60,000 nt of DNA from Membranipora membranacea. Lineage: Eukaryota; Bryozoa; Gymnolaemata; Cheilostomatida; Membraniporidae. The DNA lies in the NCBI GenBank assembly GCA_914767715.1, contig OU612065.1, forward strand, positions 2,606,001-2,666,000. Direction: 5' to 3'. The position numbers were made by a program, and so were the translations under genes. The notes under the pieces were generated by a model that did not search any database, was not told the origin of the DNA, and saw only the letters and a program-made list of their open reading frames with translations. This document shows positions 25,801 to 37,800 of this stretch, piece after piece (position 1 is the first letter of the stretch; every line of letters starts with the position of its first letter).

Positions 25801-28800
25801 TGTTGTCAGACTTTCACAGCTAATACAGATAAAGATACAGCAGTAACTAATATGCTGACTAACCCAGTTATCACCACATGGATTCGTATCCTTCCTAAAG
25901 ACTTCAACACCATGATCGCCATGAGGGTAGAGGTTCTCGGCTGTCTGGCTGGTAAGTTACTTCACTAGCCTCTAGCATCTACTGTAGTCTCATGTATCAT
26001 CTAAGCTCACCAGTTGATGTTGATTGGTTATTGCTTGGCTGTTAAAAATAATCATCTTAAATTGGCTGACATAAAAAACTGTCGGCATTCAAACTAAGGT
26101 ATAGATGTCAGAACTGACCATCGGTAGAGTGATGGCTGTGAGATCACAATATGATACTTGTGTTTGTGTGATGCAGGTTGTCAGCTATCCCCCATGTTAA
26201 ACGGACCCAATCAGATATCCAATATGAGACTGAAAGCCAGCAGTTCCGCTCCCAATCTGTTACCCAGTAAGGCCAGACTTGACACCTCTGGATTTGCTAG
26301 TGCTTGGAGCCCAAAGATCGCAAAAGCAGGACAATTTTTCCAGGTGAGAAACATTCAGTAAGTCAATAGCATTGTAAATTGATGTACTCAACATGTGGAA
26401 GTCAAAGTTGAAGCAAATCCATGCCAGATATTTCGCCTTCGTTTACAGAATGTCTTATCTACAGTTAGTTGATTGGCCAATGACAGAGTTTCTAGTGAGA
26501 GCTTCATAGTTATCCTGCTCTGAACGCTTGGCCAAGAAAATGTTCCATTATTTAGCTTTTTTATTTGCAGCTGATAACTCCCTATCATGTTCACACTCTG
26601 TGTATCATACGATGGTGTCCGTTTATACTGTGAACGTTTTTCTACTAAATATAACTAAGCTTACTAACAATCCTATAAGAAGAGGAGCTGACTCATGGTT
26701 TAAGTTTACATGATTTCTTTGTATTATCTTATTTTTAGGTTGACTTTGGAATAACAGAACGTATATATGCCATATCCACCCAAGGTAGGGGAGATAAAGA
26801 CGAATGGGTGACAAGATACAAAGTCTCATACAGCTACAATGCCAAATCATACTTTGCTTTTCAAGGCAGCTCTTATGTAAGTTACAACTTTACTAGCTTT
26901 TGCTATAGCTACGGTTCTGAAACCTACTTTGAATGAGACAGAGACTAATTGTTGATAACACAATCCGAACTTTATCATAGGTTGGAGTTTTCTGTTTGGC
27001 TCGATACCTATCTTTGTTTGCAACAGGTTAAAGTTTGATTATCTAACTATCGCGTTTCCACCTCTCGTTTTTTTCAGACACTCCCTGCTAATTCTGACAG
27101 AAACACAAGGAGGAAGAATTTCCTTAAAGCTGTTTTGGTAGCCAGAGCCATCAGAATCTATCCTGTCAGCTGGAAGAATAAGCCTTCCATGAGGGTCGAG
27201 GTCTATGCATGCTCCGGTAAGCTAACATCGAGATTAGAAATCTATTAATATTCACACTCACATCCATTACATCCAGTACATGGTGCGTATTTCTGCTGTG
27301 TTCTAGGATTGTAAGTACCCACCACTAAGGACTGAGGTATACTGTTGTAACCACTGTCTCTATATTTACAGGATCCAATACTAAGTATGTAGGATGTTAC
27401 ACAGAGGGAGCACAGGCAGATTCATTTGATGGACCAACATCATACTACAAATACAACGGGCCTGATAAATGTGCAGCCAGCTGCTTCAAGGATGGATTTA
27501 TGTATGCTGGTCTGAACCGTGGTACATGTAAATGTGGGAATATGGTGAGAGGATTAATAGTTAATTACAAGTACATGTATATCATATGTTCTCTCAACGG
27601 AGGCAATTCAACGTACAGCTATCGGAACTTTACCGATCAAATACTTTGATGTTACGACAAGTCAAAGCAGTCATCAGATCTAAGCTTTCAATACTCAGAA
27701 TCACAGTGTTGAATGAGAATCACAGAGTCTGATTTTGTTTGTAGCTGCCGATTGGAGGACAGAGTAAAAGATGTAACTATAAGTGTACAGCAAATAATAA
27801 TTTCTTCTGTGGAGGGTACGCTGCCGGAGTTATCTCTGTATATGAGACAGGAAGAGGTGAGTGAGTATGCTGCTGTCCTGTCTCTACCTAAGTTTCAGCC
27901 ACTCGATACCAGCCAACGCAATACCTGATGAATACCAATTTTATAGCATTTGTTGGTGCAAAGATCATTGTCAAGAAAACCCACGAATTTTTATCACCCT
28001 TATATCAGATTAGTGTTCAGTGTGATGTTATTGTACAGATCTGTATTTTGTGTGATGTTGTACAGATCTGTATTTTGTGTGATGTTGTACAGATCAGTAT
28101 TTATGTTTTATTGTGTATGTATGTTCTTGCACAGGACCTGATGATGAGAGATGTCCCTCAGGATACACCACATTTAATAGTAAATGTTACAAGATAAATA
28201 AGATCAAAGAGAGCTGGTGGGACGCTAGAACCAGATGTCAGAGTGAGGGCGGTGATCTAGCCACTATCAACTCTGTGTCTGAGCAGGCCTTCCTGAAAGC
28301 TAAGCTTGATCCATGTGAGTTATATTAGTACCTTGAGGTTCTGTCATCCGACCCAAAAAGTATGCATCACCAGAAATATCTGCTGCTTACATAAAGTAGC
28401 TTACATAATTTTCAATCATGATGTTGGGAACTTGGTAAGCCCAAAACATGTCTGTTTTTGTGAGAATAGACAGTGAAGTAGTTAGGCTGGGCTATTTAAT
28501 AACCAGCCAGATCTCTATCCATTGATCAATTTCTGTAAAAGTTGAAAGCTCTAAAATTCCATATTGATTTGTTGTTTCAGTGGGACTGGGTGTGTGGATA
28601 GGTCTAAATGATTTAAGCGAACAGATGTCCTTTGCCTGGGCTGATGGTGCTCCAGTTTTAGCAACCTTCTGGATGCATTCTGAACCAAACAACTGGATTG
28701 GCAAGAATGAAGATTGCGTCGAAGCTATATCTTACAAAGAGGTACAATTTGACCAAAGCTATCTGCTCAAAATGTTGGTTATTTAAATAATGTTTTTATA

Positions 28801-31800
28801 AATTTCTAAAATGATGTTTTATCAATAGCCAGTGAACTAAAATGCATCCATGAATATCCTCCTCTTTGCACCTCTGAACTTACATCATTTCGCCTGCAGA
28901 TGGCTGCAGCCTATAAAGATCTCAACCCTCAGAATGGATTATGGAATGATCGACCTTGTGAGGAACAGAGATTCTCTATGTGTCAGAGGAGGAAAGAAAA
29001 GAACCTGGCTCCTATGACTACAACTCCTGCTCCTAAGGGCTGTCCATTTGTAAGTGAGATCAATATTACCTACACCATTACCTACACCTATCTAAACTTA
29101 CGTACTTAAAAACCTTGTACTGGGCTGTGCTGTTTTCATTTTTGCATTAAAGTGTGATATGAAACGAGAAATAAAACACATAAAATATAACAGCTTGTTT
29201 TCAAATATTTGCGTGCATTGTGAATGCCCAGGATAATTCTCTCAGTACACTGATGTATTTTCTGTGATATTCAGGGATGGAAGGCTTACCAATCTTCATG
29301 TTATCTGATGATAGAACACTCGTCCACATGGGGATTAGCTAGTTATACTTGTCAAAAGGAGGGCGGAAGTCTCGTCAGAATCAATGATGAGTAAGTACAA
29401 AAACATTCTTATAATCAGTACTCATACTATGATTCTGCATAGCAGTTTAATCACTCTGAAATGACTTTATACGGATGAGACTTGCGTATACCACATTCCT
29501 TGCGTTGGTTCTCATAGTATTTGATTTTTCAGTTTTGAGCAGAGCTTCATCACCACCGAGCTGTTTGCCAGAGCTGGATATTCTTCCTCTATGAGTAAAA
29601 CTATGTACTGGACAGATCTGAGAGAGTTCAAGGCCTCTGAAGATTACAAGTGGTCTAACAAGTGGGATGTTATACCTTATACTCACTGGGCAAAGGGACA
29701 ACCACCCGCACCCCAAAAACCTAAGGGTATGTCACATCCTAACATAATATAAGCACCATTAGTCTATTATGTTCCTACAGATTATTACCAATTCTTTGGT
29801 AAATTTCCTATTGCCTGAAATGATGATAATTTTTCATTGCACAGCCACTGATAAGAAGCAGCCAGCTATTACTGTGACTAGATGTGTAGCAATGAATGGT
29901 AAGAATGAAGCTCCAACAGGTTACTGGTCTACTCAGTTCTGCTCCTCTGGTGCCTTCCCTCTGTGTGAGAGAGCCAGATTAGGATACAAGCAGCCTCCTC
30001 TGCCTACCAGAGCTCCTGAAGATATACCATGTCCTTCTGGATGGGTCGGCGTCGGCCCCAACTGCTACCAGGTAATTCTCAAGTACAAATCTTAGGACTG
30101 TGAGTATCAGATTCGTCTTCGTTGCTGACCTGAGCGTCTTTAATGACATGATTTGACACACTGCAGAGAGTATTAGCATCTCTCAAAATTAAGCAATTTT
30201 ATGCAAGCATTCATATACCATGTTGTATTGCCTAAAAGCATATCCATTGATTTGGTTAACTTTAGATAAACAAGCCTGACGATCCTGTAGACATGCTGAT
30301 GTGGTTAGACGCTCAGAAGCAGTGCAGGAGACAAGGGGCTAATCTAGCCTATATAAATAATGGTACTGAGAATGAGAAGCTGTGGAGAACATATGTACTG
30401 TAAGTGCTCTTCAGATAACATTCTGCATGTAATCATTGAATTTTCATCCCTTTCCCTACCTTTATCAATCACAGCTTGACATTACGTTTTTTTGCACAAA
30501 TTACAACACTTGATGCTCAAAAAGTTATCATCATACCATCAGTCTAACACCTATGATTTGTCACTTGTTGTCTTTACAGGACTCCAGGCAGTGAGGTGAA
30601 CAGATATTGGATTGGTTTGAATGATAGAGCTAAAAATAATGGTAGGTTGTTACAGTATGATCATATCATGTACTTTTTATGATTCACCAATGCAATACTT
30701 ACTCCTGCTCAGGTCACTCAAACTGTTTCTTCAGAATATAATATAATTATCCGAAAAATGATTTGATTTGTGTCGCCACAATCCTCTTCTGTGTGTTACA
30801 GGTTACAGATGGATAAGCGGCGATGCTTTCTCCTACTCTAACTGGAAGGCCGGAGAGCCCAATGATTGGGACGGAGCAGAACCCTGTGTCATGCTGGACG
30901 GCGCTGACGGACTGTGGAATGATGAGAAATGTATGCTGCCTATGAACTGGATCTGCAGCATCAGCCGAAGTGAGTTATTTGTAAACAAGCCCCATTCTCT
31001 TTTTACTGATTGCCAATCTGCCTCTATACTTTCATTTCAGTTGATCTTCTAATTTGAATTTTCTTTACATTCGTGAGCAATAAACAATTTCAAGCGCCTG
31101 GTTATAAAATCACTAAGATATCGAATATTTTATTGTACTAAGTTCAGTTTGTTTTCACTTTTAGCTAAACTGAAAACTCTAAAGAATGTAGTCACAACTC
31201 CTGAACCTACCGCTGGACCGAGTGAGTAAAAGTTGGAGTTAAGAACAATGATTGTATTTTTTCAGCGTTAGATTTTTATTGTTTCTTTGACTCAAAAATA
31301 CTTGGATCTAACATAACTCTGTCTTATCTGGTCATTATATATATATAGCTGTCATAGCTTGACAACTATGAAAGAAAGTCAAACTCAAGAATTCATTGGC
31401 TGAAATTCTCATACTGCTATTATGTGATCACCTCATGAATATTAGTTTTCCTGTTTTAAGGTGGATCATGTCGAGACGGAGATGACTGGAAGTCATATAA
31501 CAATCATTGTTACTATGTGAACAAAGATCTGCTTACATTCAGAGAGTCTCAGGCTTTCTGTAATAGTAAGGGGGCGCACCTCGTATCCATCACCAGCAAC
31601 AGAGAGAACAGCTTTGTTAGGGCTATCGTAAGTTGTGATTGATGTGTTTTAAAGTAAAATTTCATCGCTGTACAGCTAAAAAAAACTTGAATTTAAGAGT
31701 CTAATACAAAACTTATATGTATGCACTGATAAGTTTTATTTTTCACAGTCAAAGAATTTGATAACCAACTTCATCGACAGAGTTCATGATCGCAGCAACA

Positions 31801-34800
31801 TCGGCAACGTACTGACTCAAGTCTGGACCGGCCTCAACGAGCTGGATAGATCAAAGGGTCACAGGTGAGAGTGGCTGCTTATTATTAATTTGTTTTCTTT
31901 TAGCAGGAAATTCAACCATAACACATCCATGTATATGCCCAGTTATGTATCAATCTTGTATGTGATTGAATTAATGTGTTATTGAATATTTTGAATATAT
32001 ATGTGTGCTCATGCTTGTCTTCTAGGTGGATAGATGGATCACCTTATAAATATTCTAAATGGGCACGTAATGAACCTAATGATTGGAATGGTGGCGAGTA
32101 TTGTGTAGCTATGCTGGTATCTAATGGAGAATGGAATGATAATCACTGCTCTGCCAGAGTTCCCTCTGTATGTGAGAAGAATCCATCTCAGACTGGTCCT
32201 ATCACCACCACAACACCACCACATATCGATGGGTACTGTCCTACAGGTATGTGTCAGACACCTCTTATAGTTATATAATATACATAGTAATTGGAGAATT
32301 CAGTATTGGTATTGTGAGCACACATGTATCGATCAGTTATGACCGAATAATAAGTTGATATATACACAGATGTACATCTCAATTAGAAGTTTCCACGTTT
32401 TTTTAATCCGCTAACTTGTATTCTCTAAGTTTTAATTGTTTTTAATATCATATTACCTGTCAACTCCACTTTCTAAGTATCTATAGCAGTTCATCACTTG
32501 GAATGCTCGGTGCCTAAGAATGAGGAACACGTTAGGTTAGGTGAGATATGTATGGTACTATTCAATGTCTGATTTACCACAGGTTACATGGCGTTTGAGA
32601 ATGACTGCTACAGGATAGAAGTAAATAAGAAGATGAATTGGACTTCGGCTGAGTTCACATGTGGAACTGAAGGAGGTCACCTAGCTTATATTCTGAACAG
32701 CAGAGAGCAGAGTAAGTACCCGGATCATTTTATACATTACTTTCCATTTTTTCAAAAACCTACCAATAGATACTGTAAACCATTTTATATATCTTCGGAC
32801 TGGGATAAATGCTGCGTAACAAAACCAAGTTTCTAATTTCCGGTACACTTCGGATGATGTTTTTCCAGTGGTTACTTTGTGGGTTGATTGTTTTGAAAAA
32901 TCTAAGGTTGGTGTACATCGCTTGAATTTTTATCAGCTAGCCTAAGAACCAGTTGAACATTATAATTGTATGGCTTGTTCTGTTGTTTAGCGTTCCTCAC
33001 TGCACAGTTAAATGTTGCTGAGAAGGCCAGAACTGCTCTGTGGCTCGGTATGAAGCACGGCAGTGAAACCAAGAGCAATTTTTTCGATGATGACGACTCG
33101 TATGTGTGGAGCGCTAACCAGGATGTGTCTTATGTTAACTGGAATCACGGCGAGCCAAATGGAGTGAACAGAGTAAGAAATTAATTAAATTAACCCACTA
33201 AGCTTTTTTTGTTTGTGCTGCTATATGTACCGTATAGCTTGACTTTCAAGAAAAGGTACCTCCAAACAATTAAATTGTGAGAAAGAGCAGAAGCATTGGA
33301 ACCCTGGTAGGCATGTCGATTTCTGAAATAGAATGTTTTGCGATCATCATTTTTGTATTGTAAACTTGGATATATCTCTTAAGTGAAACTTTTGTCTTAT
33401 GTGTTTCAGGAAGCATGTGCAGAGATGCTATTCAACCCTGCTGGAAGATGGAATGATGTGGCCTGTCCTTCTGAGCGAGGCTTCATCTGTAAAAAACCCA
33501 AAGATGGCTCAGTGAAAAATCCACCTTCAGAAGACAACTCAAGGTGTCCTTCAGGGTATAAGTACTGGCAAGATGGATGTTATAAAATGATCACGTAAGT
33601 TTGCCCTTTGTTCTGATAGAAATACTTTAGTAGTGGCTGGGGGACATCGGTATTGAGCTGCTTGCTAACATATGGGCTTGCAAAGAACTTCAAATCAAGT
33701 AAAAGCTATGAGTATGAGTTCAGATGCTTTTACTGGATATAATGGTTTTAGTTATTGGTCTGTTGGTTGCCCTCCTAATATTGCGACATTCCAGCGGCAG
33801 TAGGACAGGAATTGTGGGAATATACCAAGAATAAAATTTGACAATCTATATGCATAGACTAATAACAATGGTATGGACATTTTTGTAAACATTCCAGGTC
33901 AAAGGGCACATGGAGTTATCTTGATGGGAACACTTGCGGAGCTGATGGTGCTCACCTGGCCTCTATTCAGAATCCATATGAGTACTCATTCATCAGACAG
34001 TGGATGTGGGAGCAGAATATACAAGAGGATCTTTGGATTGGTCTTATGTCTAAAGCTGTAAGCATTCATGTGTCTTATCAGTAGACAGTTTTCTGAGCTC
34101 TGATTTAGGCCTCAATTCAGAGTTGTCCTCTCTCCAGTTTGGTACTTTTAACCCACGCCGCATAAGAAAAACGTGCTGAAAAGAGGGTTATCTTGATAAC
34201 CGCCTGTATTAGGATAAAATATATTTTTGATTCAGAATCTGCAGCATTGAAAACTCATATGGACATAGTTTGGGAAATAATTTTAATATTTGGATAGTCA
34301 ATTATAGCGTTTTCTGCCTGTTTTGCGGACAATTTGGCAGAATTTTTCATGAGTTTCGTCACTAAAATTAAGATTTATCAACGTTCAAGCCTCCAATGAT
34401 TTGGAAACCCTGTCTCACAGGGTTTTCAATGGTGCAGACTCTGAATCAAAAATCATTTTTATCCTAGCATAAGCGGTTTTCAAGATAACCCTCTTTCAGC
34501 AGGTTTTTCCTATGCAGCGTGTGTTAAAAGTACCAAACTGGAGAGAGGACAACTCCAAATTGAGGCATAAATCAGAGCTCAGAAAACTGTTGATAAGTCT
34601 CAGTCCAGCTAAAGACTGGTCACCATCAACATTGCTTTGGACCCTGCTGTTCTGTTGTTGCACTAATCATGTGGGTTTTGTGTGATTTGTTTAATGCTAA
34701 ATACCAAGGGTGTCTTTAGCTGCCTTTTTATTTTAGGCCTCTAACACATTTGGATGGTCTAATACATGGCCGGTGGCTGTGACATACTGGGGACCGAACG

Positions 34801-37800
34801 AACCTGCCCAGTTTGCCAGTGAGGAGGGTTGTGTACTTATGGACAGTGGTAAAGGAGAGGATGATGGCAAATGGAGACACACAAGCTGTCGAGAGATGCA
34901 CTCTGCTATCTGCAAGAAACCCCTAAGTGAGTTCCATGTGCTGTACTCTAAACCTCACATTTGTTATCATGTATTTCAGGATTGGACACTTCTTTCTTAT
35001 AAAAATGTATGGCGATGTTTGTTAAATGCGTTGCCGTTTCTGTTTTGTAGCCAATCCACCATTCCCTGCACCTCAGAGCGGTATCTGTAATTCTGCTGCT
35101 GGTGAGACATGGGTAGCTAACTCAGACGGATACTGTTATCTGTTTAATATCGACCCTCGGTACACATTCGATGAGGCGGAGTCAGCCTGTCGTACAGCTG
35201 GGTCTAACCTGGCATCTCTTCACTCCGACACAGATACTAACTTTATCAGAACTCATATGGAGCACATGGATGTCATGGGCGGAAATGGTGGAACTAAAAA
35301 TGTCTGGATCGGTCTCAAAAAAGAGCAGAATGGTAGGTGCAATTCTTTTATTTGTTTTGGGTAATCAGGGGCACTGTAGGCAAATAAAGCAATATGAAAA
35401 ATAAAATTATTTTCATGTTTGGTGATGCTAGTAGCTGTAATCATGAGTTAACTCCACTGTTATATTTATTCCCTTTTAATCCTGGTTATATTATTTACAG
35501 GAGCATTTGTATGGACAGACAACTCGGCAGTCTTCTATGCTAACTGGGCAGATAACGAGCCTAACTCAGTGGAGAGTAACGAGAAATGTACTGAAGTTTG
35601 GTCACCTGAATCTAACTGGAACGACGTCGACTGTCAATCAAAACGAGGATTTATCTGCAAAATCAAGCAAGGTGAGGTTGTTGAGGACAACGTTACTCAC
35701 ATTAGCAAAGTTGAATGAGTTTGAAAAAGACAGATCTAATAACTATTTTGAATATAACATATCTTTCTGTTACCATTAATTGAGGTTATATCTTAAGAAT
35801 AATATGCTTCACTATACTGTACCATATTTTATTATTTATAATCATCATGAAATCATTGATAAACTGAATATAGCTATGTTATGCGTTGTACACTGCCATT
35901 CAGGACTGGTATTTGCAGCAGATCTGTGCTGAAAGCTTAAATTAGTTATGATTAAAAGTTACTATTTTACTACAGGTCAGCAGCCAGCCACATTCCCTAC
36001 ACCATTAAATACACCTCCAACCACTCAGGCTACAACAAGGAAAAGTAAGTACACATCATGGTAATAATATTACTGTATCTACATAACTATGATATATACA
36101 CAGCTTTACCCTGAAAACATCACATGTACACTATCTTTTCATTCCAGGGACCCAGACTGAGCCCTTTGTACTTCTACTATCTTATATATATTTTTATTTT
36201 GCATACACCATCATCCGAAGATCTTCTCCCTGATGTGCAAAAAAAACCAAAATAAAATCCAGGGAAATAACTCAATCCAATGAAAACAAATATTAATCAA
36301 GAGTTATTGTCACGTGTGTTTTTACAACATATAATATAATCTGTTTGATAGATTCGCTGTGTCAGTTAGATGGATGGCAGTTTTATAATGGCAGCTGTTA
36401 TTTATTGGTGTCACAGAAGAACGAGTATCTGAGATGGAATGAGGCAGCATCTTATTGTAAATCTCCTGGTAGAGAAGCTCACCTCGTCTCTATCGGCAGG
36501 TAAGTCAGCGGGCCAGCACTACAGCGCTATCCTTACGGATGCAGCTCGGCTTTTAATTATATTAAAGCAGACATTAATTAGAAGATTGGTATTAGGGCAT
36601 GCTTGGGTCTAGCCGGGTCCTAGCGCAGACACAGGATTACGTTTCTTTACGATTGAACTCTGATGTTTCACACTGTTTTACTCTCCATACATTGTATTGA
36701 TTATTTATCATTTATAACAGCGAGGAGGAGAACCAGTGGATAGTTGATAACCTGGTACCAGGTGGTATGGAGGGAGATGCCTGGACAGGATTCGCTGAGC
36801 TCAGGACCGATAACAGATTTAGCTGGACAGACAGCTCCCGTATCACATATCAAAACTGGGCCTCGGGACAGCCAAATACTAACAAAGGATCCATGGAATG
36901 TGTCGCTATGGTTATGGGTAAGAATACTGTCAGTAGTTACATCAGTTGGGTCACCTCTGGGTGAATACAGAACATCCATGTGAATAATTAATGTATAAGA
37001 AAATATATGAGAACCCTCTACAGACAAGGGGAGGACAACTCTGGATTATAAGAGCTTGTCAGATATTTAGATCAGGAAGGATCTGTTTAGATGTCATGAA
37101 TAGTGTAACAAAGTGTAATTTGTAAAAAACATGTGGTAATTTGATATCTTAATAAATCTTTGCGTCCTTCTGTAGCTGGTGGAAACGGTGTGTCAGGGCG
37201 ATGGGCTACGGAGTACTGTTTCTCTAAGAAGGGTTTCATTTGTGAGATTGATGCTAAAAAGCAGCTGGCAGTGACAATTAGTACACCTGTCACTGATGGC
37301 AAACTCTGCAAGTTCCCCTTCAAGTATCGTGGACAGGACTATAACACCTGTACTACATACGGGCATGACACATTCCTCTGGTGCGGTACGACTGATAATT
37401 ACGACAGGGATAGAAAGTTTGCCATATGTGGTAAGTATGACATGTTATTAATTGTATGAACTGAGATACCACCGCACTCAATGAAAATAATTATTGGGTT
37501 ATTCAAAATACAGTTGACACAGTTGATAAACTTTTTCAGATGTTTCTAACAAAATAAGTTATAGGAGTAACAACTCGTTTTCAATTTCACCTTTCTAAAG
37601 ACAAAGGTTTCCAATCAGCAACCTAAATCATTAATTTAATTAAGACTTATGCTAAAAAGTATTGGTTTTCACAAAGGCAGATACTCAAAATGAGTTTTTT
37701 TTCAATTCAGCAAATTTAAAACTAGAAAAGTGTCAATATTCCATGAATTGACAGGGTGCTTTTTCGGACATACATATTGTAACAGATTTTTATGCCGGTG

